64,000 nt of DNA, from the NCBI GenBank assembly GCA_963932145.1, contig OZ010572.1, forward strand, positions 87,383,139 through 87,447,138, in the 5' to 3' direction. Within the stretch, counting starts at the first letter, position 1. The number at the start of each line of letters is the position of its first letter. Below are positions 1 through 10,935 of this stretch, piece by piece. This DNA is from Acanthosepion lycidas (Eukaryota > Mollusca > Cephalopoda > Sepiida > Sepiidae). The notes below the pieces were generated by a model. The model made no database searches. It was not told where the DNA came from and worked only from the letters and a program-made list of their open reading frames with translations. Both the position numbers and the translations under genes were made by a program.

Positions 1-233
1 ATATTCTGTAAACAGAGAGAATTTATTTTTTGACTAGAACTTCTGGATGAATTTTCATAGTTTTATCACACAAATATATACATGCATATGCACACACACT
101 TACACAAACACAAACAAATGTTCATACATGCATTCACATATACAAACATACGCACACATGAATATATGTGTATTTATGTGTGCATATGATTCATTCATCT
201 GACAATCTCAGTCTCAAGAACGCGTACATTAAA

Positions 234-310
<77 letters not shown>

Positions 311-961
311 GAAAATGATAATAATCGCATACATAATCCCCTTAAACGCATAATGTATCACCACATACACACACTAATTCATAAAAGACACACATAAATC
401 CAATACAGATTTCCATGCAATTATGTATATGCCCATGTAGGAGGATATTGACATGCATGAGCATGCGCAATGCCCATACACATATGCACATACAATAACA
501 CGTAGAGAGATGCGCTCAATTCACCGGCAAGCACTCATCTATGTTGACCAACGGGCTAATTCTTTTTCTTGTTTTTTTAATTCATAAATATTTCTTCTCT
601 TTTTTTTTCTTTTCTTTCCTTTCTTTATTTTTGAATTGCTGTTCATATTCCATTCGTTCGTCATATTGGGTTGTGATCCTGTCAGTTACAGATGAAAACT
701 GACGTTCTCCTCCTTCATCAGCCAATGTTTAAAATGACATATCCAATTAAGAATGTCCCTGTTTCATTTCAGGATGTGTTCTCCGTCCCCACTTGTGTCT
801 CAGGAGCCTTATCAGACTGGCGACCAATCCCAGTGTAAAACCCGCAAATGAATAATCAAAAATTCGACAATTTTTTAGAATCTTTTTTTATTTTTAAAAA
901 CATGATATTTTTTCTACATAAATTGCTTAAAATCAACGATGAGAAAACAAAAAAAAGAAAA
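1..961. other. unassigned AT-rich DNA
   Basis: I see no gene here. It holds CA/TA-rich low-complexity sequence, one compound microsatellite (listed separately) and a T-rich stretch near 560-630. The open frame at 168-353 is produced by the microsatellite. Confidence 0.6.
235..314. repeat. compound (TA)n-(GA)n microsatellite
   Basis: About 41 bp of alternating TA run directly into about 38 bp of GA with one interruption. Confidence 0.95.
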
Positions 962-1041
962 TTATTTCATTTTTCAAAATTAAAACATTACCCATTGGGC
1001 GTTGTACCCGATGGGTAATGCTTTAAAATTTTCTGAAATAA
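962..1041. repeat. 80-bp imperfect palindrome
   Basis: The inner arms are a perfect 10-bp inverted repeat (cattacccat at 986-995 and atgggtaatg at 1011-1020). The outer arms (ttatttca... and ...tgaaataa) pair imperfectly across an AT-rich middle. The form fits a small MITE-like element or its relic. No clear target duplication was found. Confidence 0.55.
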
Positions 1042-1299
1042 TGGCTGCCTCTATGTCTATTTGTCTTTGTGCTTACCTGTCTATATTTTTTGTTTTTTGT
1101 TTTGTTTATTTCTTGAAAGCTGTCTGTATGAAAAGTCTTGAATTTCGAAGGCTCAAATTAATAGCCATGTTGTGATTTTGAAGCTTTAAAATACATTTTA
1201 AGGATGCAGTGACGAACAAAGAGAAATATTTAATAACATCAAATGTTTCGAAAGGTAAACCAACGCTGAGAATTGAACAACAGTCACTTCTGAGAAGTT

Positions 1300-1383
1300 C
1301 CTTGAAGATCCTGACTGAATCAGCCAGGATCTTCAAGGATAAAGGTCTGTTAACATCTCGCCGACTGGTGCAGTCGGCGAGAT
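1300..1383. repeat. two tandem perfect hairpins
   Basis: The first stem is 14 bp (ccttgaagatcctg at 1300-1313 pairing with 1325-1338) with an 11-nt loop. The second is 13 bp (atctcgccgactg at 1355-1367 pairing with 1371-1383) with a 3-nt loop. Both stems are perfect. Function is unknown; a DNA-transposon relic or a structured transcript are both possible. Confidence 0.6.
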
Positions 1384-1399
1384 TTTATGAAGAATGAAG

Positions 1400-2440
1400 T
1401 TACATGTGACTCGGTCAAAATGTGATGTTCGTTCTTTTTCAATTATAACAAACTTAATAGTAGAAGCACACAAAGTTTACCAAAATAAATACAAATGTCT
1501 GAGAATTCCAAATCTAATTCTCAACATTCCAGATCTTTTTCCACCTTTCAATGAGAACATAGATACCTGCCTCATTTTAACTACTTTCTAGTTGCTATTC
1601 TATAATCTATGCAATTTGCTTAAGAAATACAACTCAATGGATGAATGGCTTCTAAAATTAGTATCAGTACGTTTTACATTATTTCTGTTTTTGTCGTCAT
1701 GAGAAAGACAATTTTCTTTTTTCCTTTTTTTTTTTCAAAAATGTTTTTGTAAACTTTTCAGACAATTTTTAATTATATTTTTTAATTACAACTTAATGCT
1801 TCTTGGAATTTTACTAATCTGCTTAATAATATGTAAATGAAAAAATTCAGTAAAACTGGTAAACTATTGCCACATTCAAGGGTGATATGTGGTCTACTAT
1901 AATTGATACATATTACCTAAAATATCCTCCCCCATCAATAGAGCAAATATTTCAATTAATTCTTTCATTAGTTTTCTAAAAATTATGAAAGATTGCTAAT
2001 AATGATGCAGTTTCTATCATTCAGTCCAAATGTGCACCTGTTTGCGAATGTGTGCACGCGCTCTAGCGTTTTCATGTTTATTTCAGTGTTTACGCACATG
2101 TCCGTTTGAATGTCTCAGCATAGGTTGTTTTTCTATTCCTCTTTTCAGTTGTGCACCAATCACGTTTCACTTCATATCGTTCCGTCTCTCCTTTTTACTC
2201 TCTCTCTCTCTCTTTCTCTCTCTCTCCCTCCATGATTACAGTTGTCTATCCACCAAAGATTTAACTGTTTCAATAATAATAAAATATTCCCGTAGATTAA
2301 TTTGTAAATTAATTACTTGCTAAATAGTGGTCAAAGAAAAATCCGAAAACTCTAAAATAGATTTTTACCAAGCGGTTTGAAAAATGTGTCTACGGCATAA
2401 GCATTATTAATGTCGTCAGTGTTTCACGGTTTTCCTCAGA
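1400..2440. other. unassigned DNA
   Basis: No gene or repeat family was recognised. A CT-rich microsatellite lies at about 2194-2232. Confidence 0.5.
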
Positions 2441-2449
2441 TAATTTTTT

Positions 2450-3036
2450 TCGTTCTTTTTCTCACAGAAATGAAACAGCGTCTCTGGTATGTCTTTTCCG
2501 TGTTTCTTCGCAAATCAAAATGGAACAGTCCATTATTTATGAGGTATTAGCAGGCATTTCTTTCTTTGAATCACAACTAATGTATTCGAGAAACATATTT
2601 TCCTTAAAAATTGTTTTAATAGAAAGATTTTATAAGCTTCAACCGACAGTAGCATTGACCGTTCGTTCAATAAATGCCGAATGTTCCCTTGTAAGGAAAT
2701 GGTTATCATTACCATTTTCAGCTATTATTCCTTTTTGAATGGTATTTCTTTCACTTTAATTTCACTTGCACAAAGTAATATTATCTTAAATTAGAGAAAG
2801 AATCGCCAGTTATATTTCTATTAGTCTTTCATTTTAATTTCAATTGCTTTTTAATGAGATTAGTAATATCCGTAGTTATATCATAATAATACTAGTAATA
2901 CCCGTGAAAATTTCACTGATTTCCTGTTTTAAATTTGTTTCTTTGTTTTCTTTTTCACACTCAAATCAAACAGCGTCTTTGATGTCTTTTTCCGATCAGA
3001 ACGGAATAGTCCATTATTATTGAGATATTGGCAGGG
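2450..3036. repeat. pair of diverged direct repeats
   Basis: A block at about 2450-2556 (aaacagcgtct... then cagtccattatt...tgaggtattagcagg) recurs in diverged form at about 2945-3035 (aaacagcgtct..., atagtccattatt...tgagatattggcagg). The two copies are about 490 bp apart and look like an old local duplication. Confidence 0.6.
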
Positions 3037-3281
3037 TGTAACGTACCCTCCTAACTAACGAACTAAGGGACGAACAAACAATATTTATATGATAGTTTTA
3101 TTCAAGGTAAGCTGTACAGAATTTTGGGAATGAAGATATTCATTCCGTGTTCTGAGAACGTATTTGGAGAATCCCTACGTACTAGTGTAGCGATATGCAT
3201 TAGTATAAATAGTTTTTACAAGTTTGACTTTTGGTATAGGAACGTCTTTTGTAACCGGATGTTGAAATAAAACCCTCAACA
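3037..3281 (-). mobile_element. possible solo LTR
   Basis: The segment begins TGTAACG and ends CTCAACA on the plus strand, so either orientation reads TG...CA. On the minus strand an AATAAA signal and a TATA-like run sit in plausible LTR order. I found no matching target-site duplication, so the call is weak. A short unrelated unique segment is the alternative. Confidence 0.25.
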
Positions 3282-4140
3282 TTATTTCACATTAATATTA
3301 ACATCCAGAAGAAGAGAAAATAGCATTCAATAAAAATTGCAATTAAAACGGATCTCGTGTCAACTGAGAATCGTCCATGAGTCCTGTTGAGGAAGTTTTT
3401 AGACGAAGAAAGAGACGCACTTAAATGCACTTAGCTGTTTACCTTCTTTTTCGGACATCACTAGCTTCTCTTCCTTTTTATATTGCTGTCATTCAATTTA
3501 GTTAAGAATGGAATAAATTCAAATACCGAACAATTGTGTCTGGCTGTAAAATTTGAAAAAATATTATTTTGGGTTTTCAAGTACATCAAAATTTTATTTT
3601 GATCATCAAACACGAGTTTTATGTTATGTGCAGTCTGCGTAAATCGATCAACAAAAACCATACAGACAAAACAGAGCATAAAACACTCACAATATTCGAG
3701 CTGAAGGCAAAGTGTCATTCAGCTATACACAATTCTTTCTTGCCTCAGAAGAATGTTTAAATGACAAATCATTGCAAATTTCTTCAGATCTTTTCTAATA
3801 TTAAAATATCTTTCATTTCCATGATAAAAGCCCGATGAAAGCACAACGTTGCCGATGAAATAGAAGTTTATATTATATAAATTCAACATTCTTGGATTTA
3901 TTTTAACCGAGTCTGGAAATAAAAATTACGCAGTCAAAGAAATAAAAAAGAAATAAAACAAATAGTAAATATGAACAGCAAAACATTTCATTAAATATGA
4001 TATTAAACGAAAGGATAGTTTAATTTATGAAGTGTTGGGAAGTCGTAAAAGAAATTAAAATATTTCGCTGAGGCCTGCATTTCAAAAAATAAGTCCATTC
4101 TCTTGGTTTGAATGAAGAACACAACTTATATCCTCATCTT
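3282..4140. other. unassigned AT-rich DNA
   Basis: Nothing recognisable as a gene, RNA or repeat family was found. Short open frames here show no domain pattern. Confidence 0.5.
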
Positions 4141-4159
4141 TGTTGCGTCTAAACAATAG

Positions 4160-4420
4160 CTTTTCGCTGACGCGGTTTGGTGGGGGGGGGCCTTCATTTT
4201 TGTACAATTGTTCACCCAGGAGCCGCTCAAGGTAGAGAGTTGCTAAGTGAGATTATTACAAGATGGTAAAGGGGTGGGGTAGTACGAAAAGTATATTATG
4301 AGGATATGTAAGATAAATAACGTTTGATGCGGTTTGGGGCCTTCTATTTTAAACAATTGTTCACTCAAGAGCCACTCAATGTAGAGCTTTACTAAATGAG
4401 GTTGTTACAAGGGCGTTTTT
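4160..4420. repeat. direct duplication, about 150-bp period
   Basis: The block with gcggtttgg...ccttcattttt...caattgttcac...gagccgctca at about 4170-4255 recurs with changes at about 4328-4412. This is a two-copy local duplication next to an RTE fragment. Confidence 0.7.
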
Positions 4421-4449
4421 AAACCCTAAAATGCGATTTACGAATTGGA

Positions 4450-5155
4450 GATATAAACATCAAGCGGGTATAGAAGTTCAAATATCTGGGAAGCGTTTTA
4501 ACAAAGGATGGAAAATACGACAACGAGATCCGAACAAAGATAAGACTAAAATCTAAGCAAGGTGCAGAGAAACGGAAAAAAAATTCGTTAGAAACTAAGG
4601 AAAGAGTGCTGGATTGATATGTGATATCCAACCTCTTATATGGCAATGGATTCTGAACATTTTCTCTGAGGATGAGGAAAAAAATAAAAGCAGCATAAAT
4701 ACAGTTCTACAGAAGGATACTGAGAATTCCATGGACGGAACGATTAAGCAACAAGAAAGACCGAAAGAAAATTGCAACAGAAAGAATACTTCTGCTCAGA
4801 ATCAGGAAGAGATGGCTGAAATTCTTTGGGTACATAATGATTTTCCAAGCGTAGCTTAGATGTGGCACAAGGCCGAAAGTAGGGGGGGGGGGCACCCAGT
4901 GAGGCTCGAACACACTATTCGGTCATAATTCTTTGGGCATATAATAAGGAAAGAGAGATTGGAAAACTTAATCGTCACGAGGCACGCTGAAACCAAGGGA
5001 GATAGGGGAAGACAGCGAGCCACTTACCTGGCAAGCATGTGTGAATGGATGACGAAACTTAGAAAGGGAGAAAATCTACTAAGAGCCACACGAGAAAATT
5101 GTGGAGAGCCATGATCGCCTATATTCTGAAGGTACGTGGTACCAATAAGAAGACG
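4450..5155 (+). pseudogene. RTE-type LINE ORF2 C-terminal fragment
   Basis: This is a dead copy of the C-terminal part of an RTE-type non-LTR retrotransposon reverse transcriptase. The reading gives FKYLGSVLTKDG, then SLETKERVLD, FYRRILRIPW, RIRKRWLKFFG, and after an interruption RQRATYLASMCEWM and LLRATREN. These are in the order found in the family's thumb/C-terminal region, well past the catalytic motifs. Several in-frame stops and frame changes rule out function. It is interrupted at 4839-4927 by a SINE-A fragment, and the LINE reading resumes on the far side. The upstream catalytic part and the endonuclease are absent, as expected for a 5'-truncated copy. Seven further fragments of the same family lie in this window. 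The family call is from memory of RTE/BovB-like proteins. Confidence 0.75.
4839..4927 (-). mobile_element. SINE-A copy (truncated) inside RTE fragment
   Basis: The reverse complement of the SINE-A 3' part (box-B-like region, GGGTGCC, TTTCGGCCTTGTGCCACATC, AAGCTACGC) is inserted in the RTE fragment. The flanks are an 18-bp near-identical duplication, attctttgggtacataat at 4821-4838 and attctttgggcatataat at 4928-4945 (two mismatches). The box A half of the tRNA-like head is missing, so this copy is 5'-truncated. Confidence 0.85.
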
Positions 5156-5460
5156 AAGAAGAAGAGTTTCTGAGTGGAACTTCTTACTAATGGATAAGGA
5201 TGCATCGATGTGTATGTGGTATGGCTGGGTCTAGCTGTAAAGGTCTGAACTGGTGAAACCAAAGAATAAAACTCGTTTAAACATTTACCATGAAAATAGC
5301 GATAAAGTAGCAAAAGGCTAACAAAGTGTTGTTCATGGGACAGTGGTTGTAGGGTTGAAAATAATTCACTTCCAACAAGGCCGCGTAAATGCTTTTGAAC
5401 TCTATTAAAGCTGGAAAGGGGGGACATTCTTTACGGCATTTGATGTGATGCAAGCACATG
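5150..5460 (-). pseudogene. jockey-like LINE C-terminus, second subfamily
   Basis: On the minus strand the reading VQKHLRGLVG, LQPLSHEQHFVSLLLLYRYF, HGKCLNEFYSLV and VQTFTARPSHTTYTS matches the region after the reverse transcriptase of jockey-group LINEs. It resembles the end of the LINE at 59562-61388 (LDKIQRRICNVIGPDL..., FYKYFHGNCSDEL) but is clearly another subfamily. Only about 100 codons remain and the catalytic domain is missing. The copy starts beside the RTE fragment's tail, so the two elements abut in opposite orientation. It is non-functional. Confidence 0.7.
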
Positions 5461-6345
5461 GGATATTCTTTTTTCTGTGAAAGATGCTTGGAATTGTAAT
5501 TATTGTTTCAGTGATTGAAATGGAATTTTTTCCCCTAATTAAAGCTTCGTTCTAATTTTGCCGGAAGCGTTCGAGACTTTTTCTGCTTACACTTTTTTTT
5601 TTATTTTACCTTTGAATTGAATGTTATTTTCGACCAGATACCTGCAGAAGGATGTCTAGATGTCTTTCTTCTTCGCTTGTCTTTTTCACGTGTCTTTGTA
5701 TCATTCTCATTATTGACCAATTTACAGGTCATCAGTCAATTAAGTGACTTACGTAATCATCTCTCGATTCATAACTGACTCGGCAGAAGATTTTCCTGAC
5801 AGTAGGTTGGTGTTTTTTTCTTTGCTAAACTGGTTACCAACCATGTCAATAGGACCAGTCTGTCGTGCTATTCAACACATAGGTGGAGGGATGAAGAGAT
5901 TGATTCATTCCTTGTCTGAGAGGACAGTGAGAAAAAAGTAGTCAACTACAGGGTAGCAGTGGCCCATATGAACCATAATTTACACCACACATGCAAACAC
6001 ATATACCTGAATTTTATCTCGCCTTCTGTTTACAGTCTTCCTTTATTATGGGAAATACTAAGATACTCATTTGTAAAAAGAAGAAAATCCAATCAAAGTT
6101 TGACTATACATTTTTTTGTTGGGCGTTAGGGTTGTGTTTTTTTACGCAAGGGGGCCACAACGTTTTAGAGAGTAGAGTTCCTGTCCCCTCGTCCAACATG
6201 TTTTTAATTCAAAGTTGTCTTTCTCTCAGTTTGGTTTCCTGTTATCAAATTCCTACTATTGCTTTCGCTTTCACACAGATACCCAGAGAAATGTATAAAT
6301 CTACCCCTCCCACCGCATCTAGGAGTTAAACTTATATTCTTAGAT
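5461..6345. other. mostly unassigned; weak SINE-B trace
   Basis: About 5745-5935 resembles the SINE-B body in minus orientation (actggttaccaacc, ccagtctgtcgtgct, cataggtggaggg) but is strongly diverged. The rest shows nothing recognisable. The open frame at 5991-6329 has no domain pattern. Confidence 0.4.
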
Positions 6346-6358
6346 CATTAGTGAACAT

Positions 6359-6500
6359 CTATGTGACCAGCTCGACGTGGTGTAATTGTAAGCAAGCTTG
6401 TGTGACTAGAACAGTTACGACTGAGTAATAAGTTCGATCTTCACTGGATGTCCCATACTTTCGGCCTTGTGCTAAATCTAAGCTACGCTAAGAAAATCAC
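6359..6500 (+). mobile_element. SINE-A, full unit
   Basis: This is a tRNA-derived SINE of about 142 bp. A box-A-like tggtgtaattgtaagc is followed by a box-B-like agttcgatct, then the tail with tttcggccttgtgc and taagctacgct. It is flanked by cattagtgaacat (6346-6358) and cattagtgaagat (6501-6513), a 13-bp duplication with one mismatch. Such elements are transcribed by RNA polymerase III and moved by a partner LINE. Confidence 0.8.
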
Positions 6501-6504
6501 CATT

Positions 6505-7320
6505 AGTGAAGATATTTGCAGATGATACCACCGTTGATGGAAGCACCGCCCCAAATCAAGATGTTCGGAGCCTCGCGTTTGATCTCCCTTCTGTCCTGTC
6601 TCGTAACAACCTCATGGTGGAAGAACGAAGTTGTAACATTCAGTCCTTCATAAACCAAACTAATATCATCGCCGATAATTACTCACAAGTTTTCTCTAGT
6701 CACAATGAACGGTTACATTCTCAATACTCATATATACGATGCATTGCTAAAGATGTTCGACTCATAGTTACTACTCCAGAAAACCCACCTGTCTCTTTCT
6801 GCTATGCTTTATCTTTACAAGTGTCAGATTAGACAAAAACAAAACGGTGTATTGCTGCTATATATTTCCAACCTTGATAGAATTCAAGGTCGTTTACGCA
6901 GCCTTGTAAAGGAATGACTTATCGTCCACACTACATCCTGTTTCCTCAAAAACGCAGTGTCGCAAGTGTATCACTATTTTCATGCTAAATACCCAGACGA
7001 TGTCCATTCTTTAATTACACTAGGTCAGAGCTTTAGAGCTAAGGCCCACCATGCTTCGTCCACGGAGTAGAGCCACCCACATTCGCTCCGTATTTCAATT
7101 GTAAGGAGGAAGTTCCACTCAGACAGCTGTTTCCCAAGAATCGTGCTTTGTGGAAGAGACTCTCGCATCAATACTTCCCCGAATACTACAGTCTTAAATT
7201 CTTCGTATTAAGGATCAGTTCTTATCTATCCTCTTAATCTTCACTTTCTATCCCCTTCCCTTAACTTATTCAATAACACTCTATCTTGAGCTTCTTTCGA
7301 TCCTTATATTGGGTGGACAT
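6505..7320 (+). pseudogene. LINE reverse transcriptase fragment with FADD motif
   Basis: Immediately after the SINE-A copy the plus strand reads KIFADDTTV, which contains the RT motif C (F/YxDD), in an open frame to 6831. Further on, in other frames, are LDRIQGRLRSLV (about 6873) and other pieces that fit the downstream part of a jockey/CR1-like LINE. Motifs A and B upstream are not visible, and frames change repeatedly, so this is a dead fragment. Its sequence differs from the LINE family at 59562-61388. The weak match after 7000 makes the right boundary approximate. Confidence 0.6.
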
Positions 7321-7617
7321 TAGTATAAAAAAAAATGGTAACCAGTCTAAGAGAAGGAAACATCTGAATTCAAAACCGTCCTGAAAAAGGATAGTTTCTG
7401 TCAGGTTATCTTGCCTTCACACAACACTTGCTTCTATGGCTGCAATGCATGCAATTGTCCAATGCAAAGCTATGGGACACGGGACGTGACGTCACAAGTT
7501 GGTCGAAAACTGAAAATATTATCAGACTGTTGTACTCAGATTTACATCAACATCATTTTATTTTATTTGGAAAATTTGACATCGAATTCCCAAGGCATAT
7601 TGGAATAGCGACATATG

Positions 7618-7835
7618 TCTCACAGATGAAACGACTTGAGTTAACAGAAATGTGGTTCGACAGAAGAATACTGAGAATACCATGGACTGGACATCTAAGT
7701 AACGCGGAAGTGTTAATGAAAATGGAATCTAAAAAGATGCTTATAATTAGAATCAGAAAGATACCGTTGAAATTTCTAGAATACATAATGAGAAAAGAGG
7801 ACTTGGAGAATTTGACACTCACAGGACAGAAAGTT
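7618..7835 (+). pseudogene. RTE-type LINE fragment
   Basis: The plus-strand frame reads MKRLELTEMWFDRRILRIPW, LSNAEVLMKMESKKMLIIRI, RKIPLKFLEYIMRKEDLENL and TLTGQ. This is the same RTE C-terminal block as at 41590-42100, here without interruption for about 70 codons. The frame continues as an unrelated open frame into a (GAT)n microsatellite, which adds an acidic run with no biological meaning. Both the catalytic domain and the last part of the protein are absent here. A detached piece of the tail lies at 8690-8750. Confidence 0.8.
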
Positions 7836-7978
7836 TTGTTTTGTTTAGCGGCATATCTACTCTTCATGGGTCATTTAATGCCGAAATTTAATTTCCTTGG
7901 GGACATTAGTAATTTATTTTACAAAAATGTATTACTGGTAATATTTTATATTGCTGGTACGATTACGAAATGTCAAGG

Positions 7979-7979
<1 letters not shown>

Positions 7980-8030
<51 letters not shown>
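7980..8030. repeat. (GAT)17 microsatellite
   Basis: There are 51 bp of a perfect trinucleotide repeat. It extends the open frame from the RTE fragment as a poly-Asp run. Confidence 0.97.
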
Positions 8031-8031
<1 letters not shown>

Positions 8032-8384
8032 GCTGGTAAATTTTATTATGAAAATGGCAGGCTGGTATTTTTACTATAAAAAAGTATTTTTATACTTTCA
8101 TAATGTTTTGACCCCAGTTTTCCCATAGTTGGAACCCAAACAGGTGCTGTCCGGATTAGGGTGAATCTGAGAACAGCAGCAATTAAGAGGTAGTCTTGTG
8201 ATCCGCAAACTCTCTCCCTATCAAAGGCCTTGCTGCCAGATGTAGTTTATCGTCATGTCCAGGACGCCGTATTTAAAGTAAGCGGAAGAAAAGAATAACA
8301 TACCTAAAGCATTTGTTTGAAACTCATGGCTGAACAGGAAGTGGAAGGTCTGTTGAAAACAAACTTTACTAATTGCTTTTTTTA
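8031..8384. other. unassigned DNA
   Basis: No gene or repeat family was recognised. Confidence 0.4.
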
Positions 8385-8688
8385 ATTATTTCACCCCAAT
8401 CAAGGAGATAATGCCAGTAAGACTCAAGGGATTACTGGGACTGAAAGAAAATGAAAAACTAGCGAGAAGAAAGAACAATAAAAGAACATGTTTCAGGAAG
8501 ACGGAAGATGGCGACTGAGATTTAAATTTTTCAAGACTTTAGGTGGCAGGGAAGCAATAAACCGGGAGCGAAATGTGCGAGAAAAAAAAAACTATTGAAA
8601 TAAAACTTACGGTTACATCTAGCTAATTCAACAGTATAACGATGAAACTTAGTTGATAATCTAGTCGTGCGCTTAAATTCTACATAGG
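8385..8688 (-). pseudogene. jockey-like LINE 3' end (family J)
   Basis: In minus orientation this matches the last coding part and 3' UTR shared by the copies at 8965-9305, 15990-16575, 19765-20106, 33778-34060 and 49390-49750. The shared marks are caccccaatcaaggagataatgcc at the 3' end and acttacggttacatctagct plus cgcttaaatt within the coding part. It is a 5'-truncated, non-coding remnant. Its upstream end meets a short RTE tail fragment. Confidence 0.7.
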
Positions 8689-8689
8689 G

Positions 8690-8750
8690 CAGAAAGTTGT
8701 GGCGAGCCACGATCGCTCACGTCCTGACGGAACATGCCACATAGATGTAT
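8690..8750 (+). pseudogene. RTE-type LINE tail fragment
   Basis: The sequence gttgtggcgagccacgatcg and the following ctcacgtcctgacggaacat match the last codons of the RTE family (compare gtggagagccatgatcgcct at 42054). About 60 bp remain. Confidence 0.55.
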
Positions 8751-8964
8751 ATAACCATAGATAAATAATTGTGAGAAGGATTCTTTTTCTAATTTAAGAT
8801 GAGTCTGGTGCAATTTTCTGATACTGTTCAGAGTTTTTTTCTCGTATTTATGACCCCTTTTTATTTCTATGTTTTCTCGATGATACAACTACACTTAATC
8901 ATTGGGTACCCGCCGAGAAAATGAAATATATACCGTAAATTCATAGTCAAATATTTCTTCTTTT

Positions 8965-9305
8965 TTTTTAATCAAGTTCACTTCAAGCAAGGCAGTAAAG
9001 CCACTAAGATACAAGGAGTTACTGGGCGTTGAAAAATTAGAAAAGAAAATTATTATTACGGAGCGAGAATAAAAGAAGATTAATCAGGAGGACAGTAAAA
9101 AGCGATTGACGTTGCATTAAAATTTTTGAAAAATAAAAGTTGCCTGGATATCATGAAGAAAGTTCCACAAGTGAGAAGAACAAGAAAAGAATCTGTTATC
9201 ATAGAACTTACGGTTACATCTAGCCAACTCAGTTGTAAGTTAGTGATATCTCGTCACCAGTCTAATACTGCGCTTTCTATTAGAAATGCAGTCGCTGTAG
9301 TAATT
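8965..9305 (-). pseudogene. jockey-like LINE 3' end (family J)
   Basis: This is another minus-oriented 3' fragment of the same LINE family, with tcaagcaaggcagtaaagcc at the 3' end and agaacttacggttacatcta in the coding part. It lies about 280 bp from the copy at 8385 in the same orientation, with the RTE tail between them. Confidence 0.7.
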
Positions 9306-10276
9306 CAAGTAATTTAAACAATAGTCCTTTCTATTTTATTGACAGCATCAAAATCTCAGTTGGTAAAAAAAATAAGGAATAGATCATTTTTCGGTGATTG
9401 CCTGATAATTTAACTTAACGTGCCCGTCTTCTCATCCGGGGCTTTTTAGTGATGTCATTGTCTTTAGGGATTATGCAAATATTTCAATGTTGATTGATAT
9501 TTGTGTGCAGTGCTAAACAGCCCGTGTAATTGCATGCACATATAAAATTACTCAGTATATGTGCGTGTGTTCTTAATGGAAATTTCAAGAATAAACTTTT
9601 GGGATATTCTGTCTTCATTTTGTGCACAGTCGCAGAAGTTTGTGTCAGACTGTGTGAATATGTTATCGTATGTAAGTGTTGGTATGTGCAGCGGAGCATA
9701 AAATGAAATTCTGTTTGTGTACGTGTGTGTGTATATGCATACGCACACATATTTTGTCCGTGTTCATATAAAGCCATATAGGTTTGTACGTTGGCGAATC
9801 CATCACTTTGCCTTTGCTTGTGCGCGTGTGAGTACGGATAAAAAGAAAAAAAATTGCTTTCGTCTCTGATGTAAATATTGATGCGTGTCTGTTTAAAAAT
9901 GAGGGTGCGCCTACGTGTTGAAGATGTATTGAAAATTCGTTTATAAGCTTAATTGCGTAAGTTTCTGCTTGCTTATATGTAGCGGGGTGTGTACGAGTTG
10001 GCGTAATAGCACGGAAGGTAGAATCGGCAAAACAAAGTCGAATTTTGCTTGGGGTTGGTCATGTTCATTCGCATAAATGACTTTATGAAATTCATGAATT
10101 CACGTGTCCCCAACTATTCTACTTGAAAAAAAAAAGGTCTAGTCATTGGCATGCCAGAATGGTTAACTCGGGTAATTGAACAAAATACAAATGTACTTTA
10201 CATTAACACATCGTATTGCCAAATTGTAAAAAATACCAGAGTCAGTTCTGATAAGGCAAGAATCATGTTACATATG

Positions 10277-10315
<39 letters not shown>

Positions 10316-10374
10316 CGTTATCTGCCATGCGTGATACGTGCTTAGCCGATCATGTATCTTTCGAAACATGAGTG
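9306..10374. other. unassigned; TG-rich and TA microsatellites
   Basis: No gene was recognised. About 9540-9760 is rich in TG dinucleotides, and a (TA)n run lies at 10279-10312. Confidence 0.5.
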
Positions 10375-10575
10375 ACGAGACAGATTTTTTTCCCGCAGTA
10401 GGTTACCATTTCTTTCTGCAGTAGACCAGTTGCCATCCAAGTCTATAGAACCCGGTCTGTCCTGCTATTTACCCATAGATGGGAGGGGGGAGAGAAGAAG
10501 ATGAAAGTGGATTCGACTGGAATACACTCAAGCATTCGAACTCGGTTCTCCGATTCCTCAATCAGAGTCGCTATC
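10375..10575 (-). mobile_element. SINE-B copy
   Basis: The tRNA-derived SINE-B reads here in minus orientation. The body marks are gcagtaggttaccat, accagttgccatccaag, cggtctgtcctgctattt and cccatagatgggagg. The tRNA-like head at the right gives a box B on the minus strand (gaaccgagttcgaatgc). A TA repeat begins right after the head. Confidence 0.65.
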
Positions 10576-10586
10576 CATTACCTCCC

Positions 10587-10588
<2 letters not shown>

Positions 10589-10665
<77 letters not shown>

Positions 10666-10729
10666 CATCTGACATGCGCACACAAACACATACACACACA
10701 TACATACACACACATACATACACACACAC

Positions 10730-10760
<31 letters not shown>
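10589..10760. repeat. (TA)n / (CA)n microsatellite block
   Basis: A run of 75 bp of TA is followed by CA/CATA-rich sequence and a further 28 bp of TA. Confidence 0.95.
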
Positions 10761-10763
<3 letters not shown>

Positions 10764-10784
10764 GAGATGTGTAATTGGTGATGT

Positions 10785-10935
10785 AAGGGATAGTGGCTCA
10801 GAATAAGAAATCAGAGAGCCGAATTCGAATTCCAGTCTGGTTCATTACATTCACTTACGTACAAATACCCTTGAGAACGATATAAATCCTTATCTTCTCC
10901 CACAGTTATGGGTTAAAGATCGGGGCAAACTAGCC
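10785..10935 (+). mobile_element. SINE-B copy
   Basis: In plus orientation the tRNA-like head (box A around atagtggctcagaat, box B around gaattcgaattcc) is followed by the body with acttacgtacaaataccctt, cttctcccaca and gttatgggttaaa. It matches the copy at 54741-54895 and the reverse complement of those at 27290, 31320 and 52240. Confidence 0.7.

Noticed and set aside
6359-6500. Functional tRNA gene
   Set aside because: Box A and box B are tRNA-like, but the cloverleaf cannot be closed properly, and the same sequence occurs in many copies with a non-tRNA tail. It is a SINE.
7428-8039. 203-codon gene with an acidic C-terminus
   Set aside because: The middle is an RTE fragment and the end is a (GAT)n microsatellite.
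10479-10761. Open frames of repeated Ile-Tyr (also at 168-353, 15530-15736, 32902-33132, 38813-39320, 47619-48066, 53423-53626, 56831-57070)
   Set aside because: They are produced by (TA)n microsatellites, which have no stop in some frames. There is no domain outside the repeat.
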